Part shown: piece after piece, positions 23,512-54,164 of the stretch | Layout: every line of letters starts with the position of its first letter | Numbering within the stretch: position 1 is the first letter of the stretch | Source of the DNA: Ianthella basta | Lineage: Eukaryota > Porifera > Demospongiae > Verongiida > Ianthellidae | Assembly (NCBI GenBank): GCA_964019415.1 | Contig: OZ025876.1 | Location: 62,001-126,000, forward strand | Direction: 5' to 3' | DNA length: 64,000 nt | Position numbers and translations under genes: made by a program | The notes under the pieces: generated by a model | Told to the model about the DNA's origin: nothing | Database searches by the model: none | The model's input: only the letters and a program-made list of their open reading frames with translations

Positions 23512-25924
23512 TCACACACTCACTGCTACTACAACCAGGTTGGTCTGTGCACCCACCTACGGGAGGCAGTGTGGCTAGGAGATGTGGACGTCAACACCTT
23601 CTTCCCACGGTGTTACCAGCTCAGCTCTGAGGAGGACAAGGAGTGCTTTGTCGGTACGCCCTGGAGGGGGGGGGGGGGGTAGACCAAGGGGGAGGGTGTG
23701 GTGAGCAGGTCTCTTTACTACACTTTGCGCACTTCCTGCAGAGGACTACAGGCGGACGGCTGCACTGAGCATCCTGAAGGCCGTGACTGAGGGGGGCGGG
23801 GTCCTAACAGAGACTTCCCCGAGTGAGGGCCACCCGGTGGTGCCAGAAGAGGCTGTGTCACTTGCCTTGAGAGCAGCTAAGGTCTTCCTCAACACTCTGG
23901 AGCACGATGACATTGAGAGCTCCAGCACTTGGCTGGTATGGGGAGGGGCGGGGAGGGGGTGGGGAGGGGAGGGGTGGGGAGGGGCAGGGAGGGGCTGGGT
24001 GGGAGTACCATAGTAGTGTCTGTGTTATGTGCTACTTTGCCCCACCCTATCGCACATCAACAGGTGAAGCCTCTGGGAGTGCCAGAGTGGGGAGCGCTGC
24101 TCACTCACTACTACACCATGGCCTTGTGAGTCCACCACACAAAGGGCAGTGGGAGGGGATGTGTGGGGAGTGGGAGGGGATGTGTGGAGAGTGGGAGGGG
24201 ATGTGTGGAGAGCGGGGACCCTCACTGGTTGGTGTCCTGCCCTTGCAGCCACTGTGGGAAAGTTCAGTGCAGCACTGAGATGGAGGAGCAGTGTGTGGAC
24301 CTGCTAGACCAACTCCGCCCCCTCCTCCCCCAGCTGCTAATGGATGGAGTCCGCAACATTTGGATTGTGAAGCCGGGGGCACTCTCTCGGGGGCGGGGCA
24401 TTGAGTGCATGGCACGGCTGGAGCCCATCCAAGACCTCGTGTGTGGGTCCACTCCAAAGAAGGAGGGGAAGTGGATCGTGCAGAAGTACATTGGTGAGGG
24501 TGGCACCTGTCAGGGCTGCAGCCCCTCCCCCCTGTTCTCACTCCTCCTGTCTCCCTCTCCCACTGTGCTGCTCAGAACGGCCTCTACTGATTCACAATAC
24601 AAAGTTTGATATCCGTCAGTGGTTTCTCGTGGCAGATTGCAATCCTCTCACTATGTGGATGTATAAGGTAGGGGAGGGGCGGAGTGGGTGGGGGAGTGGT
24701 GGAGTGGGTGGGGGAGGGGTGGAGTGGGTGGGGGAGTGGTGGAGTGGTGGAGTGGGTGGGGGAGGGGTGGAGTGGTGGAGTGGGTGGGGGAGGGGTGGAG
24801 TGGTGGAGTGGGTGGGGTGGGGGGCGGAGTGGGTGGGGGAGGGGTGGAGTGGGTGGGGGAGTGGTGGAGTGGGTGGGGGAGTGGGGTGGAGTGGTGGAGT
24901 GGGTGGAGGAGTGGTGGAGTGGGTGGGGGAGGGGGAGAGTGGTGGAGTGAGGTGTCATGTATCCTCATCCCTCCCTCCTGTCCAGTCATGCTATCTGCGC
25001 TTCAGCTCCCAGCCCTTCAGCTTGGAGGACATGGATGGCAGCATCCACCTCTGTAACAACTCCATCCAGAAGAACTACTCCATCAACAGCGGCCGCTCTC
25101 CGCTCCTTCCTGAGGAGAATATGTGGACCCACCACCAGTTTATAGCCCACCTCAGGTCAGCACACAGACAGACAGACAGACAGACAGAAGATCTTGCTGC
25201 ATTCAAGCAGCTACGTTGTTAAGCTGTAACTGCCCCCCTCCCCCCTCCCCTCCCCCCCAATAGCATGGAGGGGTACAATGGCCCCCACCTCTGGGACACT
25301 GTCATCTACCCCGGCATGACAGCGGCTGTCATCCATGTGCTCCAATCCACCCAAGAAGTGATAGAGCCTCAGGCAGCGCACTCCTTTGAGCTCTACGGAG
25401 CAGACTTCATGATCACCCCAGACTTCAGGCCATGGCTCATTGAGGTCAACAGCTGTCCCACTATGGCACGCAGCACCTCTGTCACACGGAAGCTTTGCAA
25501 GGCAGTGCAGGAGGATGTTCTGAAAGGTGAAGGGCACACCTGCATACGCACACACCTGCACACACATACACCTGCACACATGTCCATGCAATAACTTGCT
25601 CTGATTATCACTGGCAGTGATGGTGGACAGACGATTGGACAAGAACTGTGATATTGGAGACTTTGAGTTTGTGTACAAACAGGTAGGCCTCTCACCCACT
25701 GCAGCTCAGTTCATGGCAGCTGTGTCACAACCAACTGTTGTGTAGCTACTGCTCTTTGCTCCGCCCCTTCCCTCACCCAGCCCAAGTTTGACATTTTGGC
25801 GTACAATGGTGCCCAGTTGACAGTGGAGGGCTCTGCCATTCTCAAGCCCAAGCAGCTTGGAGGGAAGGGGAACAAGCCAAAGACAATCTCACTCGGCCCT
25901 GACATATCCAGAGACAGACAATGA
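21972..25924 (+). CDS. TTLL3: TTLL3-type tubulin monoglycylase
   Basis: Twelve exons (21972-22400, 22494-23198, 23288-23416, 23539-23653, 23742-23935, 24064-24125, 24249-24493, 24576-24667, 24986-25155, 25264-25526, 25618-25682, 25781-25924) give 870 residues. After a low-complexity basic N terminus comes the TTLL3/8 signature [24 protein letters not shown]. An acidic loop follows, then [20 protein letters not shown]. The ATP-grasp core includes [27 protein letters not shown] and [10 protein letters not shown] (acidic and Asn metal ligands). The family adds the first glycine to tubulin tails in cilia and flagella. An in-frame ATG also exists at 21852; I chose 21972 because the upstream residues are not family-like. 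Confidence 0.93.
23454..23520. repeat. (CA)n microsatellite in TTLL3 intron
   Basis: A CA run with interspersed CT between the exons ending at 23416 and starting at 23539. Confidence 0.9.
24668..24950. repeat. G-rich minisatellite directly after a TTLL3 splice donor
   Basis: Irregular tandem units such as gtggagtgggtgggggag begin at the donor of the exon ending 24667 and fill most of the intron to 24985. Numerous G-runs on the transcribed sense could form G-quadruplexes. Confidence 0.9.
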
Positions 25925-26366
25925 CACAATGACACAAGAGACAGTATTTTGTTTTATTCCACCACTTACCCCTCTGCTACACCCTCCATGTATTGGAGCC
26001 AGTTTTAATTCCATCCCTTTCATTATGCAATGGCAGTACTTGTGTGACACTGTAAGGTCAACACAGTTGAGTGTTCTGCATGGACTGTGTATGGCATGTT
26101 GGGCAAGGTGAACTGTTCCTTCTGTCACTGCACCCTATAGGCCCAGAGGGAGGGGAAGGGTGTTTCACAAACTGTGTACAATGTAAACCAGTCAGGACTC
26201 CTGAAAGACACTGCACATAGCCTGCTACCTGCAGCTGGTGCCCTTGGAGTGGTAATGAAATCATGCACTAACCTTCAAATGACCATTTGTAAATTATCTA
26301 TCTTGTGAAAGTTAGGGCAAGCATGGTAAAATGAAAAATAAAAAATCTCTACAAGTTCCCTAGGAA
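25925..26366. other. 3' spacer between TTLL3 and MED20
   Basis: 442 bp between convergent stops. No coding or RNA feature is seen. An aataaaaaatctc run at 26337-26349 lies just beyond the MED20 stop but is oriented for the plus strand, so it could serve as a poly(A) signal for TTLL3. Confidence 0.4.
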
Positions 26367-27504
<1,138 letters not shown>

Positions 27505-27735
27505 TTTGTTCGTTGGTTAGCTTATAATACAGAATGTCACAGCTGGCTCACAGTATAAATTCTAATTGTATTCATGGGTCCCATTGTATTTATATGGGGG
27601 GAGGGGCCCGGAGCAGCGACCACACTCTTCTTCTGGAGCGTGTGCCTCTGAAGGCCTGAGGGGCATCGTCCAGTCCTGCTACAGTTGGAAGGAATAGAAG
27701 TCGCTTCAGACGTCTTTATTGGGGCGTAGCGTGGA
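27505..27735. promoter_or_regulatory. Divergent promoter region MED20 / laminin
   Basis: 231 bp between the MED20 start (minus) and the laminin start (plus). A G-run block lies at 27596-27608 and TATA-like bits (agtataaat near 27552, gtatttatatg near 27587). A shared promoter is inferred from the arrangement only. Confidence 0.55.
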
Positions 27736-38662
<10,927 letters not shown>

Positions 38663-38808
38663 ACGCGCTGCGAAGAGCAGCCAGACCTGTCACAACTCAT
38701 ACATTCCAACCCTTTTTTCGGAAATTTGTGTACATGCGTGCGGCCATTTTTGAATTCTTATGCGTTGCCCGATTTGTTGGGTGTCCGCCCACCGCCCAAT
38801 TAGCGGTC

Positions 38809-39250
38809 ATGGAAGGAGAAACTGACGACGCTCGCGAGGACCCTTTGGCCGGCGGCGACGGTCTGATGGGGCCGCCGTCAGAGAAGGTACTCCTTTCTTC
38901 TTCTCCCAACCTCCACTCGTCGGCACTGGAGGAGATTGGGCGCCACAACGCTAGCCCCGCGGAAGAGCCCCTCCACACCGGCTGGACCTTTTGGTTTGAG
39001 AGGTACACCTGCTGCCGTGTGTCCTGGGCGTGAGGGCGGCCCTCACTAGCTCTGAGGGGAATGATCTGTGTACGGAGGAGGATGGGACTGTGTTTTGTTT
39101 TTGGCAGTAGCGCGGGTTAACGCGGGGGGGGGGGGGCGTTGGGGGTCCCTGTACATGTGTGAGTAGCAGCTGTCCCCCGCGCCAGGTCGCCCAGAAGAGA
39201 GTCTGATGAAGAGTTCGCACAAAGAAAGCTTTGTGAGGCTAAAACCATCA

Positions 39251-39339
<89 letters not shown>

Positions 39340-41201
39340 CATGCTTGACTGAGATCAGTACGTGCATGTGTGGTAGTTGCTGTACGTGTGCTTTGCTTGC
39401 AGGCATTCTGGGGTGTGGTGAACAACATCACTCCAGTGGAGCAGCTGGAGGAGAGGTCTGGGTACCACCTCATGCGGGAGGGTGTCGTCCCAACGTGGGA
39501 GGGGAACGCACGCGGGGGCTACTGGTCCATGATGTGCCCCAAGCACAGAACAGTGAGTGCGGCAGTGGCCCACCTTAGCGAGGGCTTTGATGTGTGTTGT
39601 CGGTGCAATGTCATGACAGCTACTGGTCTCGTACCCAGACCCACATGCGTCGCCGCCCAAAAGTGGGTCTGGTAACAATAGAACATTCCGCTTGACCTTA
39701 TGACGCAATATCACACGATGACGACTCTAGCGTCATAGATAAATGTGATGATAGATAATTGATATGTCTCTTCCACTACCTGGTCGTCGCTCGCTCTGCT
39801 ATAGCCCAGCGTCGTGACTGCTTCATCAATGGCTCTGTCGATTGTAGCCTAGTAAAAGACGCAGTAAGCCTTGGTACGAGTGCACTCAACGATTACTTTT
39901 CGCTGACAGCCATTGCAATTTAACTAAATCACACAACGTCGAATACTCGCACTCTGTGTTCAGATGCCGGCCGTAGGATGGAGACAAAAGAACCTGTACA
40001 GTGCTACTACCTTTCTTTCTGACGATCAAGTGAGCGCTAGTAATGTGCGCCCTTCACAAGACCTTCAAGACTAGTGCAAGCAGCAGCCATATTCAGTACA
40101 CTAAACGTCATAGTGTCATCACAGAGTTGCGGTTTCTAGCTGCACTATGATTGGCTGTCCTGCATTTCAGACGAAAACATCATAGGGGCGAGCGGAATGT
40201 TCTATTGTTACCAGACCCACCTTTGGGGGGGGGGCACAAGTGGTATGAGACCAGTCAGCTACCTGTCACATGATCCATGTCACATGACATGTACGTCACA
40301 TGATCCATGTCACATGACCCTGACCTGTGCAGCGCGATGTGTGGATTGAGATACTCCTGGCGGCTGTCGGGGAGCAGCTCTCAGAGGCAGTAGGAGAAGG
40401 TGAGAAGGAGGCAATAGTTTAATCAAGTGAAGAGTGTCTCTACGACATGGTGTGTGACTATATTCCATACCTGTAACCCCCCCCCCAGGGGATGATGTGG
40501 TTGGGGTCAGTGTGCGGATCAGAGACCGTGAGGACATGATACAAGTCTGGAACAAGAATTCCAGCTTGGTCCAGGAGGCAAATGTGAGTTAGGTCCCTCT
40601 GCCCAGGGGCGGGGCTATGACAGACTCCTCCCCCTCGTTACAGGTTACAGGCAAATTGCGAGAATTGTGTAGGGATTTGCAGTTCAAAGACAAGTATGTC
40701 GGTGAGTGCACGCCCACCTACCACAACACGGATTAAGGCTAGCCTCTCCCCTCTACTCATCTTAAGTCCTTTCTACCCTCCCTTACCCTCCCCTCCTCCT
40801 CCCCTCCCCCTACCCTCCATTCCCTCTCCTCTCTCTTCTCCCCCTCCCTTCCCTCCCCTCCCCCCTCTCTCCCCCCTCCCCTCCCCTCCCCTCCCCTCCC
40901 TCCAGCCTGTGGTGATAAGATGCACCAGAATCCTCCTCCCCCCAAAGTATTTCCCCACGGCCCCGGCCCCTTTCCCCCACCCCCTAGAGGCCCTTTTCCA
41001 CAATTCCGGCCCAGACCACCACCTGGGATGGGACTTCCACCAAACTTTTTTGACCCACGTCCACCCCACCCTCACCATCACTCACACCCTCACCACCACC
41101 CACACCCGCACCAACCCCACCCACACCCTCACCCCCACCCACACCCCCCACACTTTCGACCTGCACCTCCCCATCACTGGCACAACCCACCCCGCCGGTA
41201 G
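38809..41201 (+). CDS. EIF4E3: eIF4E3-class cap-binding protein with Pro/His-rich tail
   Basis: Seven exons (38809-39002, 39186-39252, 39403-39552, 40333-40399, 40489-40583, 40644-40701, 40906-41201) give 308 residues. The core matches eIF4E3: [32 protein letters not shown], then [17 protein letters not shown]. The second cap-stacking tryptophan (in P-T-W-E) is present. No tryptophan lies where canonical eIF4E has its first one, as expected for the atypical eIF4E3 class. The last exon adds about 95 residues very rich in proline, then histidine (many P-H pairs), absent from vertebrate eIF4E3. The start is 146 bp after the laminin stop. Residues upstream in the same frame are not family-like, so the ATG at 38809 was chosen. 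Confidence 0.93.
39253..39335. repeat. (TG)n microsatellite forming the donor side of an eIF4E3 intron
   Basis: The repeat begins directly at the splice donor after exon 39186-39252 (AAG followed by GTGTGTG). Confidence 0.9.
39623..40254. mobile_element. MITE-like element with long terminal inverted repeats in eIF4E3 intron
   Basis: The left end ctggtctcgtacc... and right end ...ggtatgagaccag are inverted. Within about 75 bp of each end the blocks gtgggtctggtaacaatag and aacattccgct also match in inverted orientation. The element is about 630 bp with no coding capacity, typical of a non-autonomous DNA transposon. The flanks share cagctac on both sides, a possible 7-9 bp target-site duplication, though the exact ends are uncertain. 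It lies wholly within intron 39553-40332. Confidence 0.85.
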
Positions 41202-41716
41202 ACTCACTGACTCTTCCATTTTTGGTACACTTGTCACCACTCCTGTGCTGTGGAATGTGCAGCTTGTGAGAGCCTGTCCGATCGAGGAGCATTGCTGGGG
41301 CAAGGCGGGGCAAGGCTGGGGCAAGGCGGGGCCGCGCTGCCCTTGCCTACATGGCTGGGGCAAGGCGGGGCCGCGCTGCCCTTGCCTACATGGCTGGGGC
41401 AAGGCGGGGCCGCGCTGCCCTTGCCTACATGGCTGGGGCAAGGCGGGGCCGCGCTGCCCCCTCCGGGGCTTGAGGTGTGACATGTACAATTATGTGGTGG
41501 TGTGTCCTAGACTACAGTCCTGCAGCAAATGACTGAATTGCAGTAACTGTGTTGGGTGGGTATTACCCTTCTTCAGTACTTCCACTACAATTAATGATAT
41601 TCACAAGCACATTACAAGACCATACCAATCTTCTGTTTATAGGGATTGAGGGCTACAATGATTAATCTGTGATTGCAATGGTTGCTCCACTGCATGGTGG
41701 TGGGGTGGGGTGTCAT
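41202..41716. other. Spacer between convergent eIF4E3 and PEP-synthase-like genes
   Basis: 515 bp. It holds four copies of a 39-bp GC-rich unit (about 41294-41462, containing ggggcaaggcggggccgcgc), which is partly self-complementary (ggcaag / cttgcc). The rest is AT-richer and featureless, with likely 3' untranslated sequence at both ends. Confidence 0.7.
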
Positions 41717-48443
<6,727 letters not shown>

Positions 48444-48845
48444 TTTATCCCAAAGCCATTGTATGAAGAATTATCTATATCCGGTCAGTGAAGTATGAAA
48501 TAAAACTCGAGTGCACTTACCCCACGCAGGACTCGACTACAGTGCAGATCATATTACACACGAGCACGCGCGCGCGCGCGCGCACACACACACACACACA
48601 CTAGTGACTGGTATTTAGGGTAAGGTTGTGCTGACAAACAGATGGACAGTCAGACTGAAGCAACCAACACCACATGGGATTGGCTGACACAGTAAACAGT
48701 GGTTTCGCATGTGGTAGCATATGGGATTGGGTGACACAAACCGGTGGCACAAACCAGCTAGCCCCAGTGGCGCGCGCCACCAATGGCACAGCCAACTAGG
48801 GAGGCTAGATAACCTCCACTTTATAGAGCCCTAATCAACTTCGAA
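48444..48845. other. 5' flank of PEP-synthase-like gene
   Basis: It contains alternating CG and CA dinucleotides (48567-48600, a possible Z-DNA-forming run). Two near-copies of a short phrase (cacatgggattggctgacac and tatgggattgggtgacac) occur at about 48671 and 48719. No gene is seen. Confidence 0.5.
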
Positions 48846-48848
48846 CTC

Positions 48849-48925
48849 ACGTGGAGCAGTTAGTCAGATGGGTAAGACCACAGATTTGTAATCCAAATGG
48901 CTCGGGTTCGAGCGCCAGCGAGTAA
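48849..48925 (+). mobile_element. tRNA-like SINE head, degenerate (tRNA-Thr-like, TGT anticodon)
   Basis: An A-box-like ttagtcagatggg and a B-box-like ggttcgagcgcc flank a tttgtaa anticodon loop. The anticodon stem does not pair (only about two of five pairs), and no clean acceptor stem is present. I read it as a tRNA-derived SINE or tRNA pseudogene, not a functional tRNA. Confidence 0.6.
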
Positions 48926-49006
48926 CTCTTTTTTCACCACTTTATTACGTTCGCGCTGCATAGTGTGGGGTATAAGTAGCTCCAATTGCAGTCCTCTCTC
49001 GTCGGG

Positions 49007-49095
49007 GGCTCGGTGGCACAGTGGCGCCGCACCCAGTGCGCCAACTGTAGCGAGCCAAGGTTCGATTCCGGAGAGAGGCAAAAAAAGAAACTTTA
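49007..49095 (+). mobile_element. tRNA-derived SINE head with A-rich tail
   Basis: A-box-like ggtggcacagtggcgc and a canonical B box ggttcgattcc lie at tRNA-like spacing, followed by gcaaaaaaagaaactttatt. It is independent of, or fused to, the preceding tRNA-like unit. Confidence 0.6.
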
Positions 49096-49206
49096 TTATC
49101 AATCAATCAATAACCAAAATGGATACATCTCCAATACTGGAGGTCATCCCTATACTTATACACTGATATGTTAGCATGGCAAGTAGTTAGTAATACGATA
49201 TAGAAG

Positions 49207-49981
49207 CTATTTAAAATTATCTGTCCATCTTGAGCGTGGTCTTCCTCTTGGTCTCTTCCCCTCCATCTCTCCAACAAAAACTTTCTTTGTTAACCTCTCA
49301 TTGCTCATTTCTTCCAGTTTAACCCTCCACTTCTCCTGCCTTCTCTTCACTGCATCCAAAACACTTTCTTGTCTCAACTTCTCCCTAATGTCTACATTTC
49401 TCATCCGATCCAACCTAGTCACAGCTTCGATCTGCCTCAACACCTTCATCTGGGTGGCCTGCACTTTCAGTTGCTGCTGCTTAGATAGAGTCCACGTCTC
49501 ACAACCGTACAATAATGTTGGCATCACTGTGGCATTCACTACTTTCAGCTTAGTGCTCCTGCTCAATTCCTCCCTTCTTAGTACTACATCATTCAACCCT
49601 CCGATCACCCGTGTTGCACCCCCAATCCTTGCCTCCACTTCCTTCTCCATTTTCCCATCACTACTAATCATCACACCCAAGTACTTCATTGCATCTACCT
49701 GTTCTATTACCTCTTCATCAATTTTGACTTCACATTCCTCTCTCTTCCTTGCAATCCTCATCACTTTAGTCTTTCTCCAATTCACCCTCAGCTCCCACCT
49801 GCTCAGCACATCACTCATCACCTGTAAATTGTGCTGTAGCCCTTCCACTGATTCTGCCATTACCACCATGTCATCCGCAAAAAGGAGTAGCCCTACATCA
49901 CCAGTTGACAACTTCACCTCCCTCAGAAACTGCCTTCTTGCCTCCCTCGTCACACTGTCGATAAACACATTGAAACTTTAT
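49207..49981 (-). pseudogene. 5'-truncated non-LTR retrotransposon (LINE) reverse transcriptase
   Basis: About 253 residues remain open. They start just before the catalytic palm motif (L-L-L-F-A-D-D-M-V), continue through W-R-K-T-K-V-M, K-Y-L-G-V-M-I-S-S-D-G and L-L-Y-G-C-E-T-W, and end K-R-P-R-G-R-P-R-S-R-W-T-D. These are the palm, thumb and C-terminal motifs of endonuclease-type LINE polymerases. The endonuclease and the N-terminal half of the polymerase are missing, as is usual for a 5'-truncated insertion. The remaining frame lacks stops, so it is fairly young. No intact start or partner frame lies upstream, so it cannot move on its own. Confidence 0.9.
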
Positions 49982-50049
49982 TAACTACTAACATATTCTC
50001 TTTATTAACTTTACTAACATATTCTCAAGGTCATGCCACAATACCCGTA

Positions 50050-50215
50050 TGGGGAGCCTGGTGTCTCGGTGGCTTGGTCTCACCTAGGGATGAGAACTGG
50101 AAACTCCGCGAATGAGGGGGACCGTCTGGGGAGCTGCTGGGCACGGGGCCGCATCCGTTATGGAATGGGTGTTGCTGCTGAAAACCTGACTTTTTTATTT
50201 TTTTTTTTTTTCCTA
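50050..50215 (+). mobile_element. Possible SINE with T-rich tail
   Basis: A block starting cctggtgtctcggtggcttgg ends in ttttttattttttttttttttt. Its tRNA-like head and homopolymer tail suggest a short retroposon, but no clear B box is seen. Confidence 0.35.
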
Positions 50216-50362
50216 TTTTCCCCTTTTTCTCCTTCCTAACTTTCCAAATGGGCAGCAGAATGCCTTAAATGTGCATTAGGTGAGGCAGTGGGATTCAGGG
50301 ATCAAGGTGAGGCAGTGGGATTCACCAATCCCATGTGGTTACGTAAATCCATGTGGTTATGT

Positions 50363-50827
50363 AAATCCACATGTCATGTGACCACCATCTGTATTTCACT
50401 GTTTTGACCTAGGGCTAGCTAGTGACCCAATCTCATTAGGCATGTGGTGTTGTTAAGCAATGTTCTTGCTGTCATGTAATTAAGCCCACAAAATTCAGGG
50501 CTCCTTCAGACGACTCCTCCTGTTGGGAGGCAGGCACGCCCTCTCTACTCTCATTGGGAGAGTGACTGCCAATGCTTGCATTGTCTGCATCTTGCGGTTA
50601 TCACCCTCTCAATGCTGTAAATGACTGACTGCAGCGGAAGCTTTTCACACACTCGGACAGCGTAAAGTGTGTGGACCTGCACCCGAAGGAGCCCTGGATT
50701 TTGTGGGCACTTAATTACATGACAGCAAGAACATTGCTTGACAACACCACATGCCCAGTGGGATTGGGTCAAAACAGTGAAATCACAGTTGACCAATCCC
50801 ATGTGGTCACATGACATTGTGGATTGG
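50363..50827. repeat. Foldback inverted repeat, arms 50363-50510 and 50685-50827
   Basis: The arms share, in inverted orientation, cactgttttgacc, gcatgtggtgttgt, caatgttcttgctgtcatg and agggctccttc, with a 175-bp loop between. The right arm and loop include a COPB2-like exon. There is no transposase and no clear terminal duplication. Confidence 0.88.
50635..50702 (+). pseudogene. COPB2: Isolated COPB2 (coatomer beta') exon fragment inside the foldback
   Basis: 68 bases translate as R-K-L-F-T-H-S-D-S-V-K-C-V-D-L-H-P-K-E-P-W-I-L, matching the first WD40 blade of COPB2 (human [23 protein letters not shown]). It is bordered by an acceptor-like gcag and a donor-like GTGGGC. No further COPB2 exon is seen on either side, so it is a captured gene fragment. 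Confidence 0.8.
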
Positions 50828-51038
50828 ATATAATTACTGGAGTACACACAGTGTACATACCCCACGCACGAGTGAACAGTGAATGCATGTTTGTGAGTGT
50901 AGACGGTGTAGTGCTATGTAATGGGTTGACAGCATATAAAACTATGTTGTTAAGTGCTTCAATTGTAAATAAAGGGCACTTAGTTAAAATCAGTGATGAA
51001 GTGCTTTGTGCACTGCTGTAGTAGAGGTTGGTACACAC

Positions 51039-51091
<53 letters not shown>

Positions 51092-51094
51092 GCA

Positions 51095-51153
<59 letters not shown>

Positions 51154-51753
51154 GGCTCTCATCCCAACTACTCACACTCCTCCCCTTTTACTGTCTTCCC
51201 CTCCCCTCCGCTCCCCTCTGTCCTCCCCCACACAACGAAATGACCCATCACTCAAGATGACATCATTAACACACTGCAGTCCCTCAACATGGTCAAATAT
51301 CAGAAGGGACAGATCAAACAGAATTAATGTGCAGAACCAAAGCAAGTCAAGGAGGACATACAGTGCTGGTGAACTGCACCACCGGGGCCAGAGACCACCT
51401 GAGGTGGAACCCATCTGCAAAGAGAGCAGAGCCTAGCAAATGACTTCATTGGATCACTAGACGAATGCAAGACATTGTGGGGGCGAGTCTGAGCAAGTAC
51501 AAAGTGTGTATGTGCGGCAAGTGTTCTTGTTGTGCTGTGAGCGACGTCTTCACAATGATAGATAGATACTCACAGAGTGTAGACACACTGAGTGTAACTC
51601 GAAGTTACCGCCTTTTTAATCACGTGATAAGGAACTCCGGAAAATCCGTGTGCTCATGCGTCGTTGAACCGGAAGTAAGACAAGAGTACCACTACCCTCC
51701 CCACAGAGACGTACCGTTGGTCACTTGGCGGAGGCACTGCGCATATCAGAACC
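50828..51753. other. 5' flank of NRF1
   Basis: It carries a CA microsatellite (51037-51150) and then unique sequence. About 85 bp before the NRF1 start is accggaagtaag (51667-51678), an ETS-type site, with a cacgtgat E-box near 51621. A role in NRF1 transcription is inferred from motif and position only. Confidence 0.5.
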
Positions 51754-53949
<2,196 letters not shown>

Positions 53950-54164
53950 CCAACTGCCTTATCTGTGTCGCATATCTGTCAGCTCTCACACAGTGCTATT
54001 GCTACATACACGCGCACACATGCACACAATCTGGTGATATTTGCAATGCAATAATTGTGAAAACATAACTTGGAACAAAAATATTTTTCTGGAAGGGGGT
54101 GGCATGAACACAGTGAAACAAAACATGTCAGAGGGGACAATGATGTCATGTATTGTAGACACTC

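Noticed and set aside
48849..48925. Functional tRNA-Thr
   Set aside because: Anticodon and acceptor stems do not pair; only the A and B boxes are preserved, as in a SINE or tRNA pseudogene.
50542..50700. A new gene starting from the COPB2-like exon
   Set aside because: No start codon in the right frame, no following WD40 exon, and it lies within the foldback repeat.
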